Shown piece after piece: positions 1 through 9,092 of a stretch of DNA of 43,031 nucleotides (positions are counted from its first letter, which is position 1; each line of letters begins with the position of its first letter). The position numbers and the translations under genes are program-made. The stretch is from Cyanobacteria bacterium M_DeepCast_200m_mx_001 (GTDB taxonomy: Bacteria; Cyanobacteriota; Cyanobacteriia; PCC-6307; Cyanobiaceae): NCBI GenBank assembly GCA_016882415.1, contig VGQL01000005.1:1-43031 (forward strand). The letters run 5' to 3'. The notes under the pieces were generated by a model, which was not told the DNA's origin, searched no databases, and saw only the letters and a list, made by a program, of their open reading frames with translations.

Positions 1-511
1 ACTGCACGCTGTCTTGAGGGAGGCGCGTCAGCTCTGAATCCACCTGGGCAAGGCGCTTGAGCACCAGGCAGAGATCGAGGGTACTCAGTTCGCCGTCAAC
101 GCCCCATTTCAGACAGGTGCGCCCCAGAGGCAGGTGCGGCTTGTGGGATCAAAGCTCCTGGGCGCATTGGCCCTGGGGAGATGGGTGGAGTCCGTCATGG
201 CGGACCTCCGTGGTTGTAAGTGGATTGATTGGTCCTGCGGATGCGATGGCGATGCCCCCAGCTGGGGGGGATCTCAGCTCGATCCCAGGATTCAGCGGGA
301 GCGTTGATGGATCCAGTCCTGCACATGACCCAATAGGCCGCTGTGCTGCTAGCCCCCCCCGCTGTTGCACGGGATGCTGAGCCAGCGCCAGCTCGTGCCG
401 CACATCCTCGGCGCAGAGAGCCGCGTCGTTGTCGACGTCCTCACCGCTGTAGAGCAGATGCATGACGCGATCGGGATCGAGATCCAGGGCGGCCGTCAGT
501 TCTCCTAGCTG

Positions 512-1043
512 ATGCAACTGGCCTGCGGCGCCGCCGTCTCCGTGAAGGGTGACGGCAGCGGCACCCAGTTCAAGCTGGGCCAGGCCCTGCACCAGGACCG
601 CCCCATCCCCGTGGCCGGCGCCGGCTCGGCCGTGCGGGTGGCGTCATCCCCCGCCAGCTGGGCCCAGGCCCCGTCCGCCGCGCAATACGCCCACATCAGC
701 ACCGACGGCCCCTTCCGCGCCGATGTGGCCTCCGGCAGCGACCTGCCCAGCGGTGATCTGCCCAGCCGCCGCCGCATCGATGGCACCCCCGCCTATGGCT
801 TCCGCAGCCAGGAACTGCTGGTGTCGAGCCCCACGGCCGGCGCCGCCGGTGAGGGCAGCCGCGTGGTGACCATCACCGCCACCGGCATCGCCAACAACGC
901 CTTCGTGCGCCATGGCGCCTACACCACCCGCGTGCCCTTCAGCCGCATGAATGAAGCGCTGCAGCGGGTGATCCGCCAGGGCGGCCCCGGCTGCGGCCCA
1001 CCAGGAGGCCCCCAAGCCCCGCAGCCGCGCCAAGAAGGGCTGA
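512..1043 (+). pseudogene. C-terminal fragment of a phycobilisome linker-like protein with a CpcD-type domain; apparent frameshift near 978-987
   Basis: Segment 'SRVVTITATGIANNAFVRHGAYTTRVPFSRMNEALQRVIRQGG' resembles the CpcD domain. No linker N-terminal domain lies upstream (in-frame TAG at 506-508). A plausible tail 'APAAAHQEAPKPRSRAKKG*' sits in a different frame and ends at 1043. Confidence 0.5.
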
Positions 1044-1085
1044 GGCCCCGCCCGCAGCCTGCGCCCCGGCCTCAGGGCCGGGGCG

Positions 1086-2654
1086 TCAGCCGCCGGCCTG
1101 GGGATCGGGCCAGGCGTCGTGGGGGATCCGCGCGCGGAACAGATCCACCAGCTGCTCGAGTACCGCCTCAATGCTGAGGCCGTCGGTGATCAGCTCCACG
1201 GCATCCGCCGCCTGGGTGAGCGGCGCCACGGCGCGGCTGGAATCCAGGTGATCCCGCTCCGCGATCTGGGCCTCCAACTCCGCCAGGGCGGGCACGGCAA
1301 AACCCCGTTGCTGAAGATCGAGGGCGCGGCGTCGCGCCCGCTCGGCGGTGGTGGCGGTGAGAAACACCTTCAACTCCGCATCGGGGAACACCGCCGTGCC
1401 GATGTCGCGCCCCTCGGCCACCAGGCCGCCGCGCTCCCCCATGGCCTGTTGCTGGCCGGTGAGGGCGGTGCGCACGCAGCCATGGGCCGCCACCACCGAC
1501 ACCTGGCCGGTCACCTCCGGCGAACGGATCGCCTCGGTGACCTCATGGCCATTGATGCGCACCCGCTGGCCGCCGCTGGCGGCGGTGCTGAGCTCCAGCT
1601 GGAGCCCCTCCAGCAGCGGTTCCACCGCACTGGCATCGCTGGGGTCGACGCCGCTGCGCTGCACCCACCAGGTGACGGCCCGGTACATGGCGCCGGTGTC
1701 GAGGTAGATCAGGCCGAGCCGTTCGGCGAAGGCGCGGGTCACGGTGCTTTTGCCCGCGCCGGCGGGGCCGTCAATGGCAACGATCGGGGCTCGGCTCATC
1801 AGAAAGACGTGATCAATCAGGCGGGTGGGGCCGCAGCGGGCCGCCGCCGCCAGCAGGGTGAGGCCTGCGGGCTGGTCACGGGGCTGAAGGCTGTGGGCGT
1901 CGGTCGCCTCCACATAGTCCACCACCAGCTGCTCCCGCTCCAGCTGCCCGCGCACCTGGCTGAGCAGCACCGGGAGCGTTGAGGGGGCCTGCGTGGCCGT
2001 GACCCCCCGGGCGGCTGCGGCCAGGATCCGCGGTAGGGCGGCGGCCCGCTGCCGTTGATCCGCGTCCAGGTAGCGGTTGCGGGAGCTGAGGGCCAGGCCA
2101 TCCGCCTCCCGCTGGGTGGGGCAGCCCTCCACCTGCACCGGTAGCCCCAGGTCGGCCACCACCCGGCGCAGGATCACGAGCTGCTGCCAATCCTTTTCGC
2201 CCAGCAGCAGGCGATCCGGCCGGATCAGGGCCAGCAGCCGCACCACCGCCGTGGCCACCCCCGCAAAGTGCCCGGGCCGCTGGGCGCCGCAGAGCCCCTG
2301 CTGCAGCCCTTGCGGCGGCTCAATCCGGGTCAGATCCGCCACCCCCTGCGGATAGAGCTCCGCGGCGCTGGGGGCAAACAGCGCTGCGGCTCCGGCGTCG
2401 GCCGCCCGCTGCAGGTCGCTCGCCAGGCTGCGGGGGTAGCGATCGAAGTCTTCGTTGGGGCTGAACTGCAGCGGGTTCACGAACACGCTCACCAGCACCA
2501 GGGGCTGGCCCGTGCCGCGCCGGCGGCCGGCGCGGTGGATCAGGCTCTCGTGGCCGCTGTGCAGGGCCCCCATGGTGGGCACGAAATGCAGCGGTCCCGG
2601 CCCACGGCCCGCCAGCCAGCGGCGCAGTTCAGCGGTGGTCTGCAGCAGCTGCAC
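1086..2654 (-). CDS. panC/cmk: Bifunctional pantothenate synthetase / cytidylate kinase
   Basis: N-terminal half is PanC-like ('FVPTMGALHSGHESLI', 'LLLGEKDWQQLVILRRVVADL'); C-terminal half is Cmk-like ('IVAIDGPAGAGKSTVTRAFAERLGLIYLDTGAMYRAVTW', 'EGRDIGTAVFPDAELKVFLTA'). Confidence 0.95.
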   Translation of the reverse strand: MQLLQTTAELRRWLAGRGPGPLHFVPTMGALHSGHESLIHRAGRRRGTGQPLVLVSVFVNPLQFSPNEDFDRYPRSLASDLQRAADAGAAALFAPSAAELYPQGVADLTRIEPPQGLQQGLCGAQRPGHFAGVATAVVRLLALIRPDRLLLGEKDWQQLVILRRVVADLGLPVQVEGCPTQREADGLALSSRNRYLDADQRQRAAALPRILAAAARGVTATQAPSTLPVLLSQVRGQLEREQLVVDYVEATDAHSLQPRDQPAGLTLLAAAARCGPTRLIDHVFLMSRAPIVAIDGPAGAGKSTVTRAFAERLGLIYLDTGAMYRAVTWWVQRSGVDPSDASAVEPLLEGLQLELSTAASGGQRVRINGHEVTEAIRSPEVTGQVSVVAAHGCVRTALTGQQQAMGERGGLVAEGRDIGTAVFPDAELKVFLTATTAERARRRALDLQQRGFAVPALAELEAQIAERDHLDSSRAVAPLTQAADAVELITDGLSIEAVLEQLVDLFRARIPHDAWPDPQAGG

Positions 2655-2719
2655 GGCTGGTCTCCGCTGCGCCGACCCTACCGAATGGGCCGCGCTGCAA
2701 CGGGCGTCCGATGGCCAAC

Positions 2720-2746
2720 AAAAAAGCCCAGGGACTGGCCCTGGGC
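2720..2746 (-). terminator. Intrinsic terminator downstream of rlpA-like gene
   Basis: On the minus strand, GCCCAGGG-ccagt-CCCTGGGC is followed by a T6 run. Confidence 0.8.
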
Positions 2747-2774
2747 GTGCGCGCAGCGGTGCAGCGACTGTGGC

Positions 2775-3308
2775 TTACTGCAGCACTTCGAGTTTGACGT
2801 TGGCGGTGCCACTGGCCACCACCCCCAGCTCGCTTGCGGCGCCATGGGCCAGGTCGATCACCCGATGGCCGTGGAAGGGGCCGCGGTCGTTGATCCTCAC
2901 CACGGCGCTGCGGCCGTTGTGGAGATTGGTGACCCGCACCTTGGTGCCGAACGGCAGGTGGCGGTGGGCGGCGGTGAGGCTGCCGCGACGCAGCACCTCG
3001 CCGCTGGCGGTGCGGTTGCCATAGAAACCGGGGCCGTACCAGCTGGCTTGGCCGCGGCTCACGGAACGCACTTTGCGCTCCAGGCTGGGGGCATTGGAAG
3101 GGGTTGCGATCGGCAGGGCCGGCGCGGCGGGCTTGTTGAGCGGCAGCTCCTCGGTGGATGGACTGGCCTCGACGTTGCGGATGGCCAGTTCGATCGACAG
3201 GGCACTCTCAGGGGCGGCCACACGACCCGTGGTGGCGAAGGCCGGGGTCAGGGCGGAGCTGCCGGAGAGAAGGAGGGCGGAACCGCCTAGGAGGACAAAG
3301 CGACGCAT
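2775..3308 (-). CDS. rlpA: Septal ring lytic transglycosylase RlpA-like protein (double-psi beta-barrel)
   Basis: 'GQASWYGPGFYGNRTASGEVLRRGSLTAAHRHLPFGTKVRVTNLHNGRSAVVRINDRGPFHGHRVIDLAHGAASELG' is the typical RlpA DPBB sequence. Confidence 0.9.
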   Translation of the reverse strand: MRRFVLLGGSALLLSGSSALTPAFATTGRVAAPESALSIELAIRNVEASPSTEELPLNKPAAPALPIATPSNAPSLERKVRSVSRGQASWYGPGFYGNRTASGEVLRRGSLTAAHRHLPFGTKVRVTNLHNGRSAVVRINDRGPFHGHRVIDLAHGAASELGVVASGTANVKLEVLQ

Positions 3309-3574
3309 AACAGACGGAACTCGCCGCGAAACTCGCAGCCGTCACTGGGAAAGACGTGACCCGCCGGCAGAGGAACCAATCAACACTTGGAAAGAAGTTA
3401 TTGATGGGAACTGCTAGCGGAGTTCCTAACGGGAATTGACGACGCAGCAAACGTAAGGGACCCCGCGTCGAGATTGGATCACAAACTGCTGACGAACCAT
3501 TGATCAGCATTTGCGATCACATTTGCGGATCAGGGGCTATCGCTGGGATCTCGACGGTCCGCGCAGCTTGAGTT

Positions 3575-3615
3575 TGATCAGCAGCCGTAATCGGCTTAAT
3601 AAGCTCCGCTGATCA
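3575..3615. repeat. Nested inverted repeat (putative hairpin/cruciform) between rlpA and purM
   Basis: TGATCAGC (3575-3582) pairs with GCTGATCA (3608-3615); inner AGCCG-TAAT-CGGCT (3583-3596). Confidence 0.6.
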
Positions 3616-3707
3616 GAAAATGTGCCGATCTGGCTTTCGTCCACCCCCATGGCGGCGTTGGGGCGGCGTGCCGGGGCAGGATCAAGGCAGATGGTTGCCT
3701 TCCGGGC

Positions 3708-4745
3708 ATGGATTACCGCACTGCCGGCGTTGACGTGGTGGCCGGCCGCGCCTTTGTGGAGCGCATCCGCACCAGCGTGGAGTCCACCCGTCGGCCGGAG
3801 GTGCTGGGCGGCCTGGGGGGCTTTGGGGGGCTGTGCCGATTGCCAGCCGGGATGCGCAAACCGCTGCTGGTGTCCGGCACCGATGGGGTGGGCACCAAGT
3901 TGGAGTTGGCCCAGGCCCATGGCCGTCACCACGGTGTGGGCATCGATCTGGTGGCCATGTGCGTCAACGACGTGGTGACCAGCGGTGCCCAGCCGTTGTT
4001 TTTCCTCGATTACATCGCCACCGGCAAGCTGGCGCCGGAGGCCATGGCGGCCGTGGTGGAGGGCATCGCCGATGGCTGCCGCCAGAGCGGCTGTGCCCTG
4101 CTGGGGGGTGAAACGGCGGAGATGCCCGGCTTTTACGGCGCCGGCCGCTACGACCTGGCCGGCTTCTGCGTGGCGGTGGTGGAGGAGGACGAACTGATCG
4201 ACGGACGCCGGGTGCAGGCCGGCGATCAGATCGTGGCGGTGGCCAGCAGCGGCGTGCACAGCAACGGCTTCAGCCTGGTGCGCCGCATCCTCGAGCTGCA
4301 TGCGGTGGGGGCCGAGTTGCCCCTGGAGCCTGGCGGCCCGGCGGTGCTGGATGCGCTGCTGCAGCCCACCGTGCTGTACCCCTCCCTGGTGGCGGCCCTG
4401 CTGGCGGCGCCGGTGGAGCTGCACGGCATGGCCCACATCACCGGCGGCGGCCTGCCGGAAAACCTGCCGCGGGCGCTGCCCGAGGGGGTGCACGGCTGGA
4501 TTGATGCCCACAGTTGGGAGCGCCCCGCCCTGTTTCGCTGGTTGCAGGAGAAGGGGGAGGTGCCGGAGGCCGACCTCTGGAACACGTTCAACCTCGGGGT
4601 GGGCTTCGCCCTGGTGCTGCCGGAGGCGGCTGTGGAGGCGGCCCTGGCGGTGTGTGCGGACCAGGGCCATCGCGCCTGGCGCCTGGGGGAGGTGCGTGCC
4701 GGCGCGGCACCGCAGGATCAACCCCTGGCCGGTTTACCGACCTGA
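3708..4745 (+). CDS. purM: Phosphoribosylformylglycinamidine cyclo-ligase
   Basis: '[20 protein letters not shown]...[14 protein letters not shown]...[31 protein letters not shown]...[13 protein letters not shown]' is diagnostic of PurM. Confidence 0.97.
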   Translation: MDYRTAGVDVVAGRAFVERIRTSVESTRRPEVLGGLGGFGGLCRLPAGMRKPLLVSGTDGVGTKLELAQAHGRHHGVGIDLVAMCVNDVVTSGAQPLFFLDYIATGKLAPEAMAAVVEGIADGCRQSGCALLGGETAEMPGFYGAGRYDLAGFCVAVVEEDELIDGRRVQAGDQIVAVASSGVHSNGFSLVRRILELHAVGAELPLEPGGPAVLDALLQPTVLYPSLVAALLAAPVELHGMAHITGGGLPENLPRALPEGVHGWIDAHSWERPALFRWLQEKGEVPEADLWNTFNLGVGFALVLPEAAVEAALAVCADQGHRAWRLGEVRAGAAPQDQPLAGLPT

Positions 4746-4951
4746 GCAGGGCCCGCCCGGGCCGAGAATTGCTTCAACCTGAGCATCCCTTCCCGTTTTC
4801 TTCGGAAACGCTGTCTAAGGTGCGCGCATCGTGGGACACCAGCCCAGGTTGGCTGTCGCACCGCCGCTGACGTCACATCCCTGACCAAGCAAAGACGGAT
4901 TCGGCCCTGGCCCGGTTCGCCTTCTTTTAAACAACAGATACCGCAATTGTT

Positions 4952-5710
4952 ATGGCCTTCACTGGCTCACCTGCCCCGCTGGCTGCGGGATCCCCATCGT
5001 TCGCTGGCTCGGCGGCAGTCAATCGGGCCGCCCGGCTGACCCGCCGCCGCAGCTCCGCCGGTCCGGTGCCCCCCAATCGGCCCGTGCGGCCCCGGGAGAC
5101 CTACCCCGCCCGCAACGGCGTGCGGCCCACCTTTCTCACCCTGCGGGACCACGGCAAGGTGTTCGTGGCCGACCTTCCCCGACTGTCCGACGGTCAGCTG
5201 GCCAACGTGGGGGGGGAGGCCCGTGAGGTGCTCGACAGCCTGATGCGTCGGCTGGAGCAACTGGAGCAGCCCCTGCAGCTCACTCCCCAGGAGCAGGAGA
5301 CCCGCATTCGGGCCGCCACCAAGCGCGACGTCACCGAGCGGTTCATCCGGGCGGTGGAGGAGGAGCAGGAGCAACGCCGCACCAACCCGGCCCTCAAGGC
5401 GGCGGCGGGCGAATCCCTGGCGCGCACGTTCCTGGAGCTGGCCCGTCACCGCCTGCCGGGCTCCACCTTTGATTCCCTGCTGCAGGAGGCCCTGGCCGCC
5501 TGCGACGACAGCGCCCCTGCGGCCGAGACGGCCGCGCTCGACACCCCCCAGCCCGAGGCAGCCCAACGCGAGATGGCCGAGGCCCCCCGCCCCCGGGTGG
5601 TCACCCTGGTGCGCCACCCGGTGGAGGAGCAGCCCCAGCGGCTGCCGGTGGTGCTCACCCCCGATCCATCCCCCGCCATGGGGGAGCCGGCCCTGGACCA
5701 GGCCATCTAG
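4952..5710 (+). CDS. Conserved hypothetical protein
   Basis: 252-aa ORF with a charged, helix-rich, coding-like translation ('RPTFLTLRDHGKVFVADLPRLSDGQLANVGGEAREVLDSLMRRLEQLEQ'); no family recognised. Confidence 0.7.
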   Translation: MAFTGSPAPLAAGSPSFAGSAAVNRAARLTRRRSSAGPVPPNRPVRPRETYPARNGVRPTFLTLRDHGKVFVADLPRLSDGQLANVGGEAREVLDSLMRRLEQLEQPLQLTPQEQETRIRAATKRDVTERFIRAVEEEQEQRRTNPALKAAAGESLARTFLELARHRLPGSTFDSLLQEALAACDDSAPAAETAALDTPQPEAAQREMAEAPRPRVVTLVRHPVEEQPQRLPVVLTPDPSPAMGEPALDQAI

Positions 5711-5728
5711 GCGCCTTCGCGCGCGCGC

Positions 5729-6733
5729 TCAGGCGCTCTGGAAGGGGTTGGCCGGCATGCGTGCCGCACCCTCCGCCAGCACCAGGGCATCCAGCCGCTC
5801 GCGTTCGGCCGGGCTCAGCTCCCAGCTGAGGGCGTCGGCGGTTTGATCCACCTGCTCGGGGCTGCGCAGCCCCGGGATTGGCATCGCCCCATGGGCCCGG
5901 CACCAATTGAGGGCCACCGCCACCCGGCCCCCCGGCCGCCCCTGGGCGAGTTCCGCCATGGCCTGCCGCAGCGGCCTGATCTTGGGCCCCAGCCGCCGAA
6001 ACAGGGCCCCCCGCGGCCCGGCTGGGGCCCCCTGGCTTGGGTCATCGCCGCGGCTCAGCAGCCCCAGCGCCAGGGGGCTGTAGGCGATCAGGGCGATGCC
6101 CAGCTCGCGGCACACCTCCGCCACCCCGCCGCTCTGGATGGGTTGGGGTGCCAGCAGCGAGAGCTGCACCTGCAGGCTGCGGATCGGCACCCCCTGATCC
6201 GCCAACCGCCGCTGCAGCTGGCGCAACCGCTCGGGACCCACGTTGGAGACCCCCAGGCTGGCCACGGCCCCCTCCCGCACCAGATCCGCCAGCCCATCCA
6301 CCAGTGGGCCCTCCTGCCAGGGGGCATAGCGGGCGGTGCTCCAGTGCAGCTGCACCCGGTGCAGCCGCCCCTGCAGCCGTGCCCTGGAGGCGGCGAAGGC
6401 GCGGCGGTAGCCCTGGCGGCCCAGGCGCCAGGGGAAGGGGGCGAGCTTGGTGGCGATGCAGAGCCGCCCCTGGTGCAGGGGGCTGGCGGCGGCGGCGAAC
6501 TGCCCCAGCAACGTTTCACTGCGGCCGTTCAGACGACCGGTGCCGTAGGAATCGGCGGTGTCAAAAAACAGCAGATCCCGCTCCAGGCAGCGGGCAAAGG
6601 TGGCCGCCAGCCGCGGGTCGTCGCGCTCCGGCGCATAGCCCCAGAGAAACTGATTACCCCAGGCCCAGGTGCCCACACCGATGCCGGGTTGGCGGCTCTG
6701 GCTTGCCATGATCGAAGCCACTTGGGCCACCAC
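5729..6733 (-). CDS. Aldo/keto reductase family oxidoreductase (start may be 6709)
   Basis: 'DTADSYGTGRLNGRSETLLGQF', 'CIATKLAPFPWRLG', 'LGVSNVGPERLRQLQRRL', 'IALIAYSPLALGLLSG'-like motifs of the AKR family. Confidence 0.93.
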   Translation of the reverse strand: MVAQVASIMASQSRQPGIGVGTWAWGNQFLWGYAPERDDPRLAATFARCLERDLLFFDTADSYGTGRLNGRSETLLGQFAAAASPLHQGRLCIATKLAPFPWRLGRQGYRRAFAASRARLQGRLHRVQLHWSTARYAPWQEGPLVDGLADLVREGAVASLGVSNVGPERLRQLQRRLADQGVPIRSLQVQLSLLAPQPIQSGGVAEVCRELGIALIAYSPLALGLLSRGDDPSQGAPAGPRGALFRRLGPKIRPLRQAMAELAQGRPGGRVAVALNWCRAHGAMPIPGLRSPEQVDQTADALSWELSPAERERLDALVLAEGAARMPANPFQSA

Positions 6734-6911
6734 TGCGGTGAATTCTCAACCTCGCTCCGCCCGTGCTGAAGCGGCGCCGCCGGCGCCCAACCGGGCCGTG
6801 CCTGAGCCGCCTCCCCTTCCCGCCGATCCGGTGCTCTGCGGCCACTGCGGCCGCACCGCCAGCAATGGCCTGGTGTGCATCGGCATGTGTGTGGCCGATT
6901 CGGGTTACTGA
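6708..6911 (+). CDS. Small Cys-rich protein, putative zinc-ribbon-like (start uncertain; alternative GTG at 6738)
   Basis: C-terminus 'VLCGHCGRTASNGLVCIGMCVADSGY' carries CxxC...CxxxC; ORF ends just before the next gene. Confidence 0.55.
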   Translation: MIEATWATTAVNSQPRSARAEAAPPAPNRAVPEPPPLPADPVLCGHCGRTASNGLVCIGMCVADSGY

Positions 6912-6915
6912 GCCG

Positions 6916-7410
6916 ATGGTGCGCCCCCCGCTGATTGCCCTGCTGCTGTTGGCCGCGGCGTTCACCCCCGCCGCAGGGCGGGCCCAGGGCTTTGGCGACA
7001 GCTTCGGCCGCTGGCAGCAACAGCCCCGCAGTTGCCAGCTCGGGTTTCCCGTGGGCGGCAAGGCCAACTGCCGATCGGTGCAGCTGGATCAACGCAATCC
7101 GCTGGTGCTGCGCCTGAGCCTGCTGGCCCCCGGCCCCCTCCGGGGTGGCTTACAGCAACTCACCCTGGCCGGGCAGCTCCAGGAGGGCAGTGAGCCCATG
7201 CCCTGCCGCCAGGGGGTGTGTGAGCTCAAGGCGCCCCTGCGGCTGCAGCTGGCCAGCGTCAGCGAGACCCAGTTCGATGGCCGTGGCCTGGCCCAGGGGG
7301 TGCCGCAGATCACGCCGGTGCAGGGCCAGTGCCGCATCGATCCCAGCACCATCCGCTGCGAAGCCCGTTCCGAGCGGGCCAGCCGCTGGACGGTGAACCT
7401 CAGCCTCTGA
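6916..7410 (+). CDS. Secreted hypothetical protein
   Basis: ATG at 6916 followed by a signal-peptide-like N-terminus 'MVRPPLIALLLLAAAFTPAAGRA'; paired cysteines. Confidence 0.7.
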   Translation: MVRPPLIALLLLAAAFTPAAGRAQGFGDSFGRWQQQPRSCQLGFPVGGKANCRSVQLDQRNPLVLRLSLLAPGPLRGGLQQLTLAGQLQEGSEPMPCRQGVCELKAPLRLQLASVSETQFDGRGLAQGVPQITPVQGQCRIDPSTIRCEARSERASRWTVNLSL

Positions 7411-7435
7411 GCCGCTGCGCAGCACCGGGCGAAAG

Positions 7436-7506
7436 AGGCGGCACCCAGATTCGAACTGGGGGTAAAGGATTTGCAATCCTCTGCCTTACCACTTGGCCAT
7501 GCCGCC
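7436..7506 (-). tRNA. tRNA-Cys (GCA)
   Basis: Minus strand GGCGGCA...TGCCGCC acceptor, anticodon loop TTGCAAA, GTTCGAATC T-loop; about 71 nt. Confidence 0.95.
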
Positions 7507-7548
7507 GACCGGGAGCAAACTCCCAGGGCGGATCGTATCAGTGAAGGG

Positions 7549-8787
7549 ATGGCCGGCCGGCTGCTGGTGCTGAGCAACGGCCACGGGGAGGACCTGATCG
7601 CCCTACGGGTGTTGCAGGCCCTGTTGCGGCGCCATCCGCAGCTGGAGATCGCCGTGCTGCCGCTGGTGGGGGAGGGCAACGCCTACGCCCCGCTGGAGCG
7701 GGTTGGCGCCCTGCGGCGCATCGGCCCACGCCGCAGCCTGCCCAGTGGGGGCTTCAGCAACCAGAGCCTGCGGGGCCTGCTCTCCGACCTGGGGGCCGGC
7801 GTGCTGACCCTGAGCTGGCGCCAGTGGCGGCTGGTGCGCCGTTGGGGCCGCAGCGGGGATCCGGTGCTGGCGGTGGGGGACCTGCTGCCCCTGCTGCTGG
7901 CTTGGGCCAGCGGGGCCCCCTACGGCTTCATCGGCACTCCGAAAAGCGATTACACCTGGGCCAGTGGGCCCGGATCCGCTGGGCTCGCGGCCGTCTATCA
8001 CCGCTGCAAGGGCAGCGAATGGGACCCCTGGGAATGGGCCCTGCTGCGCCCCCACCGCTGCCGGTTGGTGGCCCTGCGCGATCGGCTCACCGCCCGCGGC
8101 TTGCGGCGCCATGGGGTGGCGGCCCTGGCCCCCGGCAACCCGATGATGGATGGATTGGAGCCAGACCCCCTGCCCGAGGCCCTGCAGGCCCAGCGGCGGT
8201 TGCTGCTGCTGGGGGGCAGCCGCATGCCGGAGGCCCTGGGCAACCTGCGGCGTCTGCTGCAGGCCCTGGAGGGTTGGCGGCCGCCAGGCTCCGTGCTGCT
8301 GCTGGCCCCCTGCGGGTCCCGCCCCGAGCCAGCGGAATGGGAGCCCCTGCTGCGGGGGCTGGGGTTTGCGCCGCAGGCGGTGCCCGCCGGCAGTGGCGCC
8401 GCCGCCTGCTGGGGCCGGGGCCCTGTGCTGCTGCTGGTGGGGCCCGGGCGTTTTGCGGCCTGGGCCGGCTGGGCGGAATTGGCCCTGGCGGCGGCGGGCA
8501 CCGCCACGGAGCAGGCGGTGGGCCTGGGGGTTCCGGCCCTGTCGCTGCCGGGGCCCGGCCCCCAGTTCAAACGGGGCTTCGCCGAGCGCCAGAGCCGCCT
8601 GCTGGGGGGTGCCGTGGCGGTGTGCCGCACCCCAGGGCAGCTGCGGGATCGCCTGGGGTTGCTGCTGCAGGATCCCTCCCTGCGGGGCCAGCTGGCGGCC
8701 ATCGGCCGTCGGCGCATGGGGCCCTCCGGCGGCAGTGAGGCCCTGGCCCAGCTGGTGGCGGAGCGGTTGCTGGGCCGGGCGGGATGA
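7549..8787 (+). CDS. Lipid-A-disaccharide synthase-related protein (LpxB-like glycosyltransferase)
   Basis: 'LLVLSNGHGEDLIALRVLQALLRRHPQLEIAVLPLVGEGNAY', 'YGFIGTPKSDYTW', 'ALAPGNPMMDGLE', 'GTATEQAVGLGVPALSLPGPGPQF' match the cyanobacterial LpxB-related family. Confidence 0.88.
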   Translation: MAGRLLVLSNGHGEDLIALRVLQALLRRHPQLEIAVLPLVGEGNAYAPLERVGALRRIGPRRSLPSGGFSNQSLRGLLSDLGAGVLTLSWRQWRLVRRWGRSGDPVLAVGDLLPLLLAWASGAPYGFIGTPKSDYTWASGPGSAGLAAVYHRCKGSEWDPWEWALLRPHRCRLVALRDRLTARGLRRHGVAALAPGNPMMDGLEPDPLPEALQAQRRLLLLGGSRMPEALGNLRRLLQALEGWRPPGSVLLLAPCGSRPEPAEWEPLLRGLGFAPQAVPAGSGAAACWGRGPVLLLVGPGRFAAWAGWAELALAAAGTATEQAVGLGVPALSLPGPGPQFKRGFAERQSRLLGGAVAVCRTPGQLRDRLGLLLQDPSLRGQLAAIGRRRMGPSGGSEALAQLVAERLLGRAG

Positions 8788-8818
8788 TGGCGGGGTGCCC
8801 GCACCGCCGCCGCGCCCC

Positions 8819-9076
8819 ATGGCCGCCCCCCAAGACAAGGACTTCGCCACCGCCTGCGGCCGGCTCGCCAGCAGCCTGAGCATCAGCCTGGCCGCGGCCC
8901 GCCGCAAGGTGGATCTGGTGGCGGCCCGGGAGGGGGTGCGGGACAACGCCGGCAAGCTGCTGATCGCCCAGCGGCTGATGCTCGAGGCCCAGGGGGTGGG
9001 GGAGCAGTCGCGTCAACTGCTGGATGTATTGCTGGAGGCGGTGCAGGAGGAGGCCAACTACATCGGCGACGACTGA
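8819..9076 (+). CDS. Conserved small hypothetical protein
   Basis: Coding-like 85-aa ORF 'MAAPQDKDFATACGRLASSLSISLAAARRKVDLVAAREGVRDNAGKLLIAQRLM...'; fits between neighbouring genes. Confidence 0.65.
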   Translation: MAAPQDKDFATACGRLASSLSISLAAARRKVDLVAAREGVRDNAGKLLIAQRLMLEAQGVGEQSRQLLDVLLEAVQEEANYIGDD

Positions 9077-9092
9077 CTGACCCCCAGGGCCC

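Noticed and set aside
149-592. 147-aa minus-strand ORF as an intact gene
   Set aside because: Partly coding-like but no recognised family, a mid-ORF low-complexity stretch, and coding-like sequence continues past its stop; treated as possible remnant only.
3341-3360. GTCAC-N10-GTGAC inverted repeat upstream of rlpA
   Set aside because: Only 5-bp arms; expected by chance in this much sequence.
4790-4860. Short hairpins (CGTTTTC-TTCG-GAAACG; CAGCC-caggtt-GGCTG) ahead of the 4952 gene
   Set aside because: Weak, short stems without T-runs or other context; not enough to call a regulatory element.
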